The notes under the pieces were generated by a model that did no database searches, was not told the DNA's origin, and saw only the letters and a program-made list of their open reading frames with translations. Source: Streptomyces sp. AC555_RSS877 (GTDB lineage: Bacteria; Actinomycetota; Actinomycetes; Streptomycetales; Streptomycetaceae). Taken from it: a stretch of 44,918 nucleotides of DNA. Below, one piece after another: positions 16,732 through 25,593 of the stretch (within the stretch, counting starts at the first letter, position 1; each line of letters opens with the position of its first letter). The stretch lies in contig NZ_JAGMUK010000027.1 of NCBI RefSeq assembly GCF_019049245.1, positions 1-44,918 on the forward strand, in the 5' to 3' direction. The position numbers were made by a program, and so were the translations under genes.

Positions 16732-16732
<1 letters not shown>
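15608..16732 (-). CDS. BMP-type nucleoside ABC transporter permease 1
   Basis: A 374-residue permease of the same BPD_transp_2 family. It starts MKKFDKERVLLALAGPVIAL and carries FRMNLFNIGVDGQYQLAAMM, the EAA-like coupling loop RASGASESAAAASGVDPKRM and ISGGLAGLAGLPILLGD. About eight to ten membrane helices. It pairs with permease 2 to form the channel. ATG overlaps the ATPase stop (ATGA). The C-terminus is basic and cytosolic. Confidence 0.94.
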
Positions 16733-18327
<1,595 letters not shown>

Positions 18328-18372
18328 TTGACCTTTGACCGCCGCTCCGGCCGGAGGGCTGCTGGACGCGTT

Positions 18373-18388
18373 GATGGCGCACTCTCCT
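18373..18388 (-). promoter_or_regulatory. Strong ribosome site before an in-frame ATC codon
   Basis: On the minus strand AGGAG (18388-18384) is followed after eight bases by ATC (18375-18373), in frame with the ATPase and with no stop before the GTG at 18327. No ATG or GTG sits at the right distance. Either ATC serves as a rare start or the site only assists the downstream GTG. Confidence 0.4.
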
Positions 18389-18403
18389 GGGGACGGGGGT
18401 CGT

Positions 18404-18415
18404 CTACGCGCGTAG
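18404..18415. promoter_or_regulatory. Operator B, CTACGCGCGTAG, before the ABC operon
   Basis: A perfect 12-bp palindrome, extended by GT on one side (GTCTACGCGCGTAG), 77 bp upstream of the ATPase GTG. It is identical to the add operator and shares its core with those of the two BMP genes. Confidence 0.65.
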
Positions 18416-18454
18416 CGCCCCTACGGCATCGAAACGGGGCCCGGCGCCCGTGAC

Positions 18455-18491
18455 AACGGGGTACGGGGAGACAGCCTCCCCGTACCCCGTT
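18455..18491 (-). terminator. Terminator after the first BMP gene, 16-bp stem
   Basis: 18455-18470 pairs perfectly with 18476-18491 around a five-base loop, 47 bp past the BMP stop and before operator B. It should separate BMP transcription from the ABC operon and allow higher binding-protein output. Confidence 0.85.
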
Positions 18492-18538
18492 GAGCGGACG
18501 TAACCCCGCGGTTACACGCTGCTCAGGGTATTGCTCAG

Positions 18539-19594
18539 TCAGCTGCTCTTGACCTTGATCTCGCCGCTGATGATCTTCTCCTTGGCCGTCTTGATGGCGT
18601 CCTGCAGCTCGGTGTTGTCCGCGAACTTCGGGTTGGAGTTCGACAGGCCGACCTCGCCGGTCTTCAGATCGCCCCTGACGATACCGGTCTCGGGCTTTCC
18701 GTCCTCGACCGACTTCGCCAGGTTGTACACCGCCTTGGCGACGTCCTTCATCGCCGAGGTGAGGATGGAGTCCTTGTAGTTCGCGAGGGCTTCCTGCTGG
18801 TACTGGTCGGAGTCGACGCCGATCGCCCAGACCTTGTTGGCGGCGGCGGCCTCGATCACGCCCTGGCCGGAGAGACCGGCGGCCGCGTAGACGACGTCGG
18901 CCTTCTTCTCGATCTGGCCCTCGGCGGCCGTCTTGCCCTTGTCCGGGCTGGAGAAGCCGCCCTCGTCGGCCGTCTGGGTGAGGTACTGCGAGAGGACCTT
19001 GACCTTGGGGTCGGTGTCCTTGACGCCCTGCGCGAAGCCCGCCTGGAACTTGTGGATCAGCGGGATGTCCACACCGCCCACGAAGCCGACCACGTTCGTC
19101 TTGGTGCTCCTGGCCGCGGCGACACCGGCGAGGTAGGAGGCCTCCTCCTCGGAGAAGACCAGGTCCGCGACGTTGTCCGCCTCGACCGTGGAGTCGTCCA
19201 CGATGCCGAAGGTGGTGTCCGGGAACTTGGCCGCGGCCTCCTTGACGGCCGGCGCGTACGCGTAGCCGATGCCGATGACCGGGTCGTACCCCTGCTTGGC
19301 CAGCGACTCCAGACGCTGCTGCTTGTCGGCGTCCGTCTCGCCCTCGGTGGGCTCGAGGTCGGCCGTGTCGTAGGAGAACTCCTTCTTCGCCTCTTCCAGG
19401 CCCGCGTACGCCGCGTCGTTGAAGGACTGGTCGCCCTTGCCGCCGACGTCGTACGCGATGGCGAGACCCTTGTCGCCCTTCGCGTCCGAGGACGAGCCCG
19501 ACGCCGAGGTCGAGGTACCGCCACAGGCGGAGAGGGCGAGGGCCAGAGAGGCGGTCGCTGCGCCTGCGACCGTGATCCGGGAAATCCGGCGCAT
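18539..19594 (-). CDS. BMP-family nucleoside-binding lipoprotein 1
   Basis: Extracellular solute-binding lipoprotein (351 aa) of the basic membrane protein/PnrA family, whose members bind purine nucleosides for ABC import. Signal with lipobox LSAC, Cys24. Family segments: LAIAYDVGGKGDQSFNDAAY (aromatic and Asp residues of the ligand site), VIGIGYAYAPAVKEAA, VVGFVGGVDIPLIHKFQAGF and AAGLSGQGVIEAA, WAIGVDSDQY. ATG has AGGAG eight bases upstream. It has its own promoter with operator C. It is closely similar along its whole length to the next BMP protein, a tandem duplication. Confidence 0.95.
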   Translation of the reverse strand: MRRISRITVAGAATASLALALSACGGTSTSASGSSSDAKGDKGLAIAYDVGGKGDQSFNDAAYAGLEEAKKEFSYDTADLEPTEGETDADKQQRLESLAKQGYDPVIGIGYAYAPAVKEAAAKFPDTTFGIVDDSTVEADNVADLVFSEEEASYLAGVAAARSTKTNVVGFVGGVDIPLIHKFQAGFAQGVKDTDPKVKVLSQYLTQTADEGGFSSPDKGKTAAEGQIEKKADVVYAAAGLSGQGVIEAAAANKVWAIGVDSDQYQQEALANYKDSILTSAMKDVAKAVYNLAKSVEDGKPETGIVRGDLKTGEVGLSNSNPKFADNTELQDAIKTAKEKIISGEIKVKSS

Positions 19595-19742
19595 GTGTGG
19601 TGCTCCTGTCGTATAGCGGGTCCGGAGAAGTGCGGGTGCGTTCCGGCGAGGGTGCCTGCCGGGCGGCGCGGGGGCGTCGCTCGCACTGCCCCGGGGTCGC
19701 TCAGCGCCGGGGATGGTTCAACATCGACGCTGGCTTCGCCGC

Positions 19743-19771
19743 AGATTAACGCGCGTAGACCTGCCTGAAAA
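19743..19771 (-). promoter_or_regulatory. Promoter of BMP 1 with operator C
   Basis: On the minus strand TTTTCA (19771-19766), a 17-bp spacer and TAATCT (19748-19743) form a promoter. The operator core ACGCGCGT (19749-19756) within GTCTACGCGCGTTA abuts the -10, so bound protein would block polymerase. The layout is the same as at the other BMP gene. Confidence 0.6.
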
Positions 19772-19882
19772 CCCCTTCTGTCCACCTTGTTATCCGGCCG
19801 TGCCCAACGCGACTCACCCTTGACTCACAGGGTTGCCGACCGCGAAGGGAGGGTGGCGGTGAGTGATCCGTTCCCGGCATGC

Positions 19883-19920
19883 CGAAGCGGGCGGGGACTC
19901 AGGAGTCCCCGCCCGCTTCG
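19883..19920 (-). terminator. Terminator after the second BMP gene, 17-bp stem
   Basis: 19883-19899 pairs perfectly with 19904-19920 around a four-base loop, 46 bp past the stop. It isolates the two BMP genes transcriptionally. The rest of the 371-bp gap holds the BMP 1 promoter; nothing else is evident. Confidence 0.88.
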
Positions 19921-19965
19921 TACCGGTCCGACCGGGTTCGCCCGTTCGGGCGGAACCGCGCGCAA

Positions 19966-21018
19966 CTACTCGGTCTTGACCTTGATGGTGCCGTCGATGA
20001 TCTCTTCCTTGGCCTTGGCCACCGCGGCGGACAGACCCGCGACCTTCGCGAACTCCGGGTTGCTCTCGGCCAGCCCGACGCCGTTCACCTTCAGGTCGAA
20101 GGTCTGCACGCCGGTCAGCGGCTTTCCGTCCTCGACGGACTTGGCCAGGGCGTACACCGAACCGCCGACGTCCTTGAGCGCGGAGGTCAGGATGGAGCCC
20201 TTGTACGCCGCCAGCGCGGCCTGGTTGTACTGGTCGGAGTCGACGCCGATCGCCCAGACCTTCGCCTTGGCGGCGGCCTCGATCACGCCCTGGCCGGAGA
20301 GGCCGGCGGCCGCGTAGAGGACGTCGGCCTTCTTCTCGATCTGGCCCTCGGCGGCGGCCTTGCCCTTGTCGGGGCTGGAGAAGCCGCCCTCCTCCGCGGT
20401 CTGCGTCAGGTACTGCGAGATGACCTTGACCTTGGAGTTGGTGTCCGTGACGCCCTGCTTGTAGCCGGCCTCGAACTTGTGGATCAGCGGGACGTCGACA
20501 CCGCCCACGAAACCGACGATGTTCGTCTTGGTGGCCTTGGCGGCGGCGACGCCGGCCAGGTACGAGGCCTCGTTCTCGGCGAAGACGAGGGACGCCACGT
20601 TCTTGCCCTCGACCACGGAGTCCACGATGCCGAAGGTGGTCTTCGGGTACTTCGCGGCCACGGCCTCCATCGCGGGGGTGTAGGCGAAGCCGACGCCGAT
20701 GATCGGGTTGTAGCCCTGCTTGGCGAGCGACGACAGACGCTGTTCCTTGTCGGCGTCGGTCTCGCCCTCGGTGGGCTCGACGTCGGCGGTCTTGTAGCCG
20801 AACTCCTTCTGCGCCTTCTCCAGACCGGAGAACGCGGCGTCGTTGAAGGACTGGTCGCCCTTGCCGCCGATGTCGTACGCGATGGCGAGACCGAGGTCGC
20901 TCTTGGTCTCGCTGTCGCTGCCGCCGTCGTCAGTGCTGGTGCCGCCACAAGCGGTTGCGGCGAGCGCGAGCGACGCGACCCCCACCGCGACACGGGTCAG
21001 TTTGGATATCCGACGCAT
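19966..21018 (-). CDS. BMP-family nucleoside-binding lipoprotein 2
   Basis: A 350-residue paralogue of the downstream BMP protein. Lipobox TAC with Cys24 in LAATACGG; ligand-site segment LAIAYDIGGKGDQSFNDAAF; VVGF is replaced by IVGFVGGVDVPLIHKFEAGY; AAGLSGQGVIEAA and WAIGVDSDQY are kept. Having two receptors for one ABC core may widen the nucleoside range. ATG 21018 is chosen since it puts the signal peptide at the N-terminus with GGGGA nine bases upstream; ATG 21033 is possible. The open frame back to 21261 is not coding-like. Confidence 0.94.
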   Translation of the reverse strand: MRRISKLTRVAVGVASLALAATACGGTSTDDGGSDSETKSDLGLAIAYDIGGKGDQSFNDAAFSGLEKAQKEFGYKTADVEPTEGETDADKEQRLSSLAKQGYNPIIGVGFAYTPAMEAVAAKYPKTTFGIVDSVVEGKNVASLVFAENEASYLAGVAAAKATKTNIVGFVGGVDVPLIHKFEAGYKQGVTDTNSKVKVISQYLTQTAEEGGFSSPDKGKAAAEGQIEKKADVLYAAAGLSGQGVIEAAAKAKVWAIGVDSDQYNQAALAAYKGSILTSALKDVGGSVYALAKSVEDGKPLTGVQTFDLKVNGVGLAESNPEFAKVAGLSAAVAKAKEEIIDGTIKVKTE

Positions 21019-21069
21019 CTCGAAGTTCCCCATTCTCCAAAGCCCCGCAGTGGGTGCTGAGTTCGGCGC

Positions 21070-21098
21070 AGAGTAACGCGCGTAGACACTCCTGGGAA
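21070..21098 (-). promoter_or_regulatory. Promoter of BMP 2 with operator D
   Basis: TTCCCA (21098-21093), a 17-bp spacer and TACTCT (21075-21070) on the minus strand, with operator core ACGCGCGT (21076-21083) directly upstream of the -10 inside GTCTACGCGCGTTA. Geometry is identical to BMP 1. Confidence 0.6.
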
Positions 21099-21278
21099 CG
21101 GGGTTTCGCGTGGCCGTTATCCATTCGTGCCGATGGCCGGTTACGGCCCTGTGAACCACCGGATCGAATGGGATGGCGTGGGACACCGCACCCTCAGGTC
21201 CCGTGACTCTCCGTGCCTCCGGTTTGCATGCAGCGTGATGACGCACCTGCTGGAACGCCACGCGCCCAGACTCCCTCC

Positions 21279-21308
21279 GCCCCGCCCGGTACGCAACCGG
21301 AGCGGGGC
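21279..21308 (-). terminator. Terminator after the M20 amidohydrolase gene
   Basis: GCCCCGC (21279-21285) plus CCGGT pairs with ACCGG plus GCGGGGC (21302-21308), one bulged base, loop ACGCA. It lies 13 bp past the amidohydrolase stop. Confidence 0.7.
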
Positions 21309-21321
21309 CCTCGGGGACCGG

Positions 21322-22554
21322 CTAGAAACCGCCGTCCATCAGGGCGGCGGCCGTGAACAGTTCCACGCCGACCGTGATCGCCGACTCGTCGGCGTCGAAG
21401 TCGCCCTGATGGAGGTCGCGTACGGCGCGTTCGCCGGGGGTGCGGACGCCGAGGCGGGCCATGGCGCCGGGGACGTGCTGGAGGTACCAGGAGAAGTCCT
21501 CGCCGCCCAGGCTCTGCTCGGTGCCCTCGACGGAGTCGACACCCCGGCGGGCGATCATGGCCTCCCGGACCAGTTCGGTGACCACCGGGTCGTTGACGAC
21601 CGGCGGCACTCCGCGCACGTAGTTGATCTCCGACTTGGCGCGGTGCAGGTTGGCGACCTCGTCGATCGCGGCGACCACGATGTCGGGCGCCTGCCGCCAC
21701 GCGTCGATGTCCAGGCACCGTACGGTCCCGGAGAGCTCGGCGTGCTGCGGGATCACGTTCGGGGCGTGGCCCGACTCGATCCGGCCCCAGGTGACGGCGA
21801 GGCCGGCGCGGGTGTCGACGCGGCGGCCGACGAGGGCGGGCACGTCGGTGACGACGCGGGCGGCGGCGGTGACGAGGTCGGTCGTCAGGTGGGGCCGCGC
21901 CGTGTGGCCGCCGGGGCCGTCGAGGGAGATCTCCAGCCGGTCGCAGGCGGAGGTGATGGCGCCCTGCCGCAGACCGATCCGCCCGGCGTCGACCCGGGGG
22001 TCGCAGTGCACGGCGATCATCCGCCCGACCCCTTCGAGGACCCCGCAGTCGATGGCGTCGGCGGCGCCACCGGGCAGGACCTCCTCGGCGGGCTGGAAGA
22101 TCAGCCGTACGGGCCTGGGGAGCCGTCCCTGCCGGTGCAGGTCGGCGAGGACGAGCCCGGCGCCCAGCACCACGGTGGTGTGCACGTCGTGACCGCAGGC
22201 GTGCGCGCGGTCCGGCACGGTGGAGCGGTACGAGCACTCGGTCTTCATGTCCGGGATGGGCAGGCCGTCGATGTCGGCGCGCAGGGCGAGCATGGGACGG
22301 CCGCCGTCCCACTCGCCGATGTCACAGACGAGTCCGGTGCCGACGGCGAGCACGCGCGGCTTCAGGCCGGCCTTCTCGAGCCGTTCCTTGATCGCCGCCG
22401 TGGTGCGGAACTCCTGGTTGCCGAGCTCGGGGTGCATGTGCAGGTCGCGACGGAAGGCGACGAGTTCGGCACGGAGCGCCTCGGGCAGCACACCGGGAAG
22501 CAGCGCTTCCCCGGCGGAATCGGCCTCGGACTCTAGGGACGTCAATTGCTTCAC
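21322..22554 (-). CDS. M20-family amidohydrolase/peptidase
   Basis: Metal-dependent amidohydrolase of the M20D type (N-acyl amino acid or hippurate hydrolase-like), about 410 aa, cytosolic. Visible: RRDLHMHPELGNQEF near the N-terminus, ACGHDVHTT with metal ligands, QPAEEVLPGGA with catalytic Glu, HCDPRVDAG, the lid domain GPGGHTARPH and the late LGGEDFSWYL. Substrate unknown; it may trim acylated amino acids. GTG 22554 is the frame start, but AGAGG lies directly against it, while TTG at 22545 sits nine bases after this site and may be the real start. Not visibly linked to the nucleoside genes besides proximity. Confidence 0.9.
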   Translation of the reverse strand: MKQLTSLESEADSAGEALLPGVLPEALRAELVAFRRDLHMHPELGNQEFRTTAAIKERLEKAGLKPRVLAVGTGLVCDIGEWDGGRPMLALRADIDGLPIPDMKTECSYRSTVPDRAHACGHDVHTTVVLGAGLVLADLHRQGRLPRPVRLIFQPAEEVLPGGAADAIDCGVLEGVGRMIAVHCDPRVDAGRIGLRQGAITSACDRLEISLDGPGGHTARPHLTTDLVTAAARVVTDVPALVGRRVDTRAGLAVTWGRIESGHAPNVIPQHAELSGTVRCLDIDAWRQAPDIVVAAIDEVANLHRAKSEINYVRGVPPVVNDPVVTELVREAMIARRGVDSVEGTEQSLGGEDFSWYLQHVPGAMARLGVRTPGERAVRDLHQGDFDADESAITVGVELFTAAALMDGGF

Positions 22555-22821
22555 CCTCTGAAGGGTAGGACGCCCGGACGGTCTGCTGACCCTCGATCAA
22601 CAAAAGATCAACCCGAAAGGGGAAGAAAATCTGATCGCCGGACGTATATGTACCGTTCGAGATGGGTAAACTCGCCGGTCTTTCCGGCCGAGCGGAAGTG
22701 CTTCGCACCCATCCTCTTCTCCACGGATACCACGCCTTGCCCGGAAGAGGCCGGTCTGTTCACCTGTCGGACCGGTGAAGCGGCCTACGGACGGGACGCC
22801 GGGTCAGTAGGGTGCGGCAGC

Positions 22822-23481
22822 GTGAGTGCCGAGACGCTGGACCACCTGCGGGCCACCCGAACGTCGTACGACAAGATCGCCGACGTCTACAGCGAGCGCT
22901 ACGCCGACGGCCTCGCCGACAGACCGGTGGACCGCGCACAGGTCGCCGCCTTCGCCGAGTTGGTGCGTGGCAACGGGTCCGCGCCGGTCGCCGATCTCGG
23001 CAGCGGCCCCGGGTGTGTCACCGCCCGGCTGCGCGCGCTCGGGCTGCCGGTCTTCGGCGTCGACCTCTCGCCCCGGATGGTGGAACTGGCCCGCCGGGCC
23101 CACCCCGGTCTGCGCTTCCATGTGGGATCCCTCACGTCCCTGGATCTGCCGGACGGGACGCTGGGCGGGATCGTCGCCCTGTACTCGATCATCCACGTGC
23201 CCGACGAGGACCTGCCGACGGCGTTCGCCGAGTTCCACCGCGTCCTGGTGCCCGGCGGACACGTGCTGCTCGCCTTCCAGTCCGGGGAAGAGGAGGAGCG
23301 GCTGCACATTTCGGAACGGTTCGGCCAGGAGATCTCGCTCGACTGCTACTGGCGTACGCCGCAGACGGTCGCCGACCACCTCACCGCGGCGGGCCTGCGC
23401 CTCCAGGTCCGGATGGTGCGGGAGCCGTACGAGGACGAGACGCGGCCGCGGGCGTTCCTGCTGGCGGGAAAGCCGGCGTAG
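22822..23481 (+). CDS. Class I SAM-dependent methyltransferase
   Basis: A 219-residue Rossmann-fold methyltransferase. Motif I reads VADLGSGPGCVTARL (about 51-65), followed by VFGVDLSPRMVELARR, and motif IV-like GTLGGIVALYSIIHVPDEDL (quoted as IVALYSIIHV). The N-terminus TSYDKIADVYSERY is the common small-molecule methyltransferase type. Substrate unknown. GTG at 22822 is chosen because the methyltransferase fold begins just after it; TAGGGT at 22808-22813 is a possible -10 box, giving an mRNA that begins at the GTG. Upstream frame to 22546 is unsupported. It is convergent with the next gene, six bases apart. Confidence 0.88.
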   Translation: MSAETLDHLRATRTSYDKIADVYSERYADGLADRPVDRAQVAAFAELVRGNGSAPVADLGSGPGCVTARLRALGLPVFGVDLSPRMVELARRAHPGLRFHVGSLTSLDLPDGTLGGIVALYSIIHVPDEDLPTAFAEFHRVLVPGGHVLLAFQSGEEEERLHISERFGQEISLDCYWRTPQTVADHLTAAGLRLQVRMVREPYEDETRPRAFLLAGKPA

Positions 23482-23487
23482 GAACCG

Positions 23488-24585
23488 TCACACCGCCGTG
23501 ACCGCCGACAGCCGGGTCACGTCCGGCGCGGAGCCCGTCACGCCCGACAGGAAGCCCTGCGCGCGGGGTGAGGCGTTCCGGGTGAGCCATTCGGGGTCGA
23601 TGTCACAGACCGCGACGCGTACGTCCGTACCGACGAGGGCGAGCGGGAGGGTGTGGACGACGGTCGAGGGGAAGCTGACGATCGTACGGCCGACCGGGCC
23701 GCGGCGGGCGATCAGCTCCAGGGGGAGGTCGGGGCGGACGATCTCCAGGCCGGTCTCCACGGCGAGGCGGTGGAGTTTGTCGGTGGCTTCCCGGCGGTGG
23801 GCGAAGTAGCGGGTCGCGCCGTGGGCCTTGGCCAGGGCGCGGACGGCCTCCAGGTAGCGGTCGCCGTCGACGACACCCGTCTCCACCAGCGAGGTGCCGA
23901 CCAGGTCGGCGCCCTTGGTGATGCGGGGCGGGCCGAAGCGGGAGCGGGTCCAGGCGAAGGCGTTCGCGGTGACCGTGACGCCCACCGGGGTCTCCTCCAT
24001 CGGCATGGAGGAGAAGATCTCCACGGTCCGGTTGCCGCTCGGCGTCAGCCGGCGCCGGGCCACGGACGACACCGGCGCGAAGACCAGGTCACGGGCGCCG
24101 GGCCGGCCGCCCTTGCGGTGCCAGCGCACCAGGCGTTCGCCGCCGGCCAGCTGGGCGACGAACTCCATCGTGGCGGTGCCGTCGTCGACGACGACGAGGT
24201 CACGGGCCCTGGTGATGGTCAGCAGCAGCTGCACGTAGCGCGAGAAGGGGTCGCCCAGGACCACCCGGTCGGCCCGGCGGAGCATTCCGGTGAGGCCGCC
24301 TATGGTCTGGAACGGGGCCATGGGGCCGCCCCGCGCCTCCTCCCAGCGGACCTGGTGGCCCTCCTCGCGGGCGAGCTCGGACATGCGGCGCAGCTGGCCG
24401 CGGGTCATGGGGTCGATCGGGGACAGGACGACGAGGGTGAGCCCCGCGCCGGGCGCCTGCTCGTGCTCGTCGTGCTCGGGGGTCCGCACACGCGTGTGCG
24501 CCCACTCCAGCACGTTCAGCAGCTGTACCGGACTCTCCACGAAGGCGAGAGTGCGGGGGCCGGCGGACCCGGCGCGGCGGCTCAT
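23488..24585 (-). CDS. Polysialyltransferase-like glycosyltransferase (short form)
   Basis: A 365-residue protein without membrane segments. The opening LAFVESPVQLLNVLEWA is typical of bacterial sialyltransferase-like families (GT52 or the alpha-2,8-polysialyltransferase family), with VVLGDPFSRYVQLLL, LVVVDDGTATMEFV and the late ARRGPVGRTIVSFPSTVVHTL (in pieces), where a Ser-Thr pair near the CMP site is expected. It is the last gene of the NeuB operon, which supports a CMP-activated nonulosonate as donor. Acceptor unknown. Assignment rests on motif resemblance and context. Confidence 0.72.
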   Translation of the reverse strand: MSRRAGSAGPRTLAFVESPVQLLNVLEWAHTRVRTPEHDEHEQAPGAGLTLVVLSPIDPMTRGQLRRMSELAREEGHQVRWEEARGGPMAPFQTIGGLTGMLRRADRVVLGDPFSRYVQLLLTITRARDLVVVDDGTATMEFVAQLAGGERLVRWHRKGGRPGARDLVFAPVSSVARRRLTPSGNRTVEIFSSMPMEETPVGVTVTANAFAWTRSRFGPPRITKGADLVGTSLVETGVVDGDRYLEAVRALAKAHGATRYFAHRREATDKLHRLAVETGLEIVRPDLPLELIARRGPVGRTIVSFPSTVVHTLPLALVGTDVRVAVCDIDPEWLTRNASPRAQGFLSGVTGSAPDVTRLSAVTAV

Positions 24586-24641
24586 CTACGTACGACCGTC
24601 CCGTCGTAACTGATTCTTTGGGGGGTGTGGGTGCGCGGGGC

Positions 24642-25580
24642 TCAGACCGCGACCGGCTCGCCCGCCGCCGCCGCGATCTCCGCCTCGGCGACGACACCGC
24701 TGACGCGGCGCAGCTTCTTCATCGGGCCGAGCTCGGACTCGTAGACCTTCTTGACGCCGTCGCCCAGTGAGGCCTCGATGGTGCGGATGTCGCGGACCAG
24801 GCGGGTGAGGCCCTGCGGCTCGACGGAGGCGGCCTGGTCGGAGCCCCACATCGCGCGGTCGAGGGTGATGTGGCGCTCGACGAAGGCGGCGCCGAGGGCG
24901 ACGGCGGCGAGGGTCGTCTGCAGGCCGGTCTCGTGGCCGGAGTAGCCGATCGGGACGTTCGGGTACTCCTTCTCCAGGGTGTTGATCACCCGGAGGTTGA
25001 GCTCCTCGGCCTTCGCCGGGTAGGTCGAGGTGGCGTGGCACAGCAGGATGTTGTCCGAGCCGAGGACCTCGACCGCGTGGCGGATCTGCTTCGGGGTGGA
25101 CATGCCTGTGGAGAGGATGACCGTACGGCCCGTGGCGCGCAGCTCGCGCAGCAGTTCGTCGTCGGTCAGGGAGGCGGAGGCCACCTTGTGGGCGGGGACG
25201 TCGAACTTCTCCAGGAAGGCGACGGCCTCGTTGTCCCACGGGGAGGCGAACCAGTCGATGTTCTTGGTCTTGCAGTACTCGTCGATCTGGCGGTACTCGT
25301 CCTCGCCGAACTCCACGCGGTGGCGGTAGTCGATGTACGTCATCCGGCCCCAGGGGGTGTCGCGCTCGATGTTCCACTGGTCGCGCGGGGTGCAGATCTC
25401 GGGCGTGCGCTTCTGGAACTTGACCGCGTCGCAGCCGGCTTCGGCGGCGGCGTCGATGAGCTTGAAGGCGTTCTCCAGCTCGCCGTTGTGGTTGATGCCG
25501 ATCTCGCCGGTGATGTAGACGGGGTGCCCCGGGCCGGCGGTCTTCGAACCGAACGTGCGCAGGCGGGAGTTGGTGCTCAT
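24642..25580 (-). CDS. neuB: NeuB-family nonulosonate synthase, no SAF domain
   Basis: Condenses phosphoenolpyruvate with a hexose-type acceptor to make a nine-carbon 3-deoxy-ulosonate such as Kdn or a sialic acid. The TIM barrel shows YITGEIGINHNGELENA, AGCDAVKFQKRTPE, ASPWDNEAV, VILSTGMSTP, LLCHATSTYPA, GYSGHETGLQ and ERHITLDRAMWGSD. Total 312 aa: the barrel ends near 285 and only about 25 residues follow, so the C-terminal SAF (antifreeze-like) domain normally present is missing. ATG 25580 has AAGGA about ten bases upstream. The operon also encodes the CMP-synthetase and a transferase. Kdn is favoured over sialic acid because no UDP-GlcNAc epimerase (NeuC) is present here; that is inference. 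Confidence 0.92.
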   Translation of the reverse strand: MSTNSRLRTFGSKTAGPGHPVYITGEIGINHNGELENAFKLIDAAAEAGCDAVKFQKRTPEICTPRDQWNIERDTPWGRMTYIDYRHRVEFGEDEYRQIDEYCKTKNIDWFASPWDNEAVAFLEKFDVPAHKVASASLTDDELLRELRATGRTVILSTGMSTPKQIRHAVEVLGSDNILLCHATSTYPAKAEELNLRVINTLEKEYPNVPIGYSGHETGLQTTLAAVALGAAFVERHITLDRAMWGSDQAASVEPQGLTRLVRDIRTIEASLGDGVKKVYESELGPMKKLRRVSGVVAEAEIAAAAGEPVAV

Positions 25581-25593
25581 GGCAGAACGTTCC

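Noticed and set aside
19595..19965. Riboswitch before the nucleoside-binding protein gene
   Set aside because: Apart from the promoter-operator and a plain terminator stem, no purine-aptamer junction pattern was seen.
24487..24498. Palindrome CACACGCGTGTG as a further nucleoside operator
   Set aside because: It lies inside the polysialyltransferase-like coding region, differs in the flanks and core (ACACGCGTGT) and no promoter is near.
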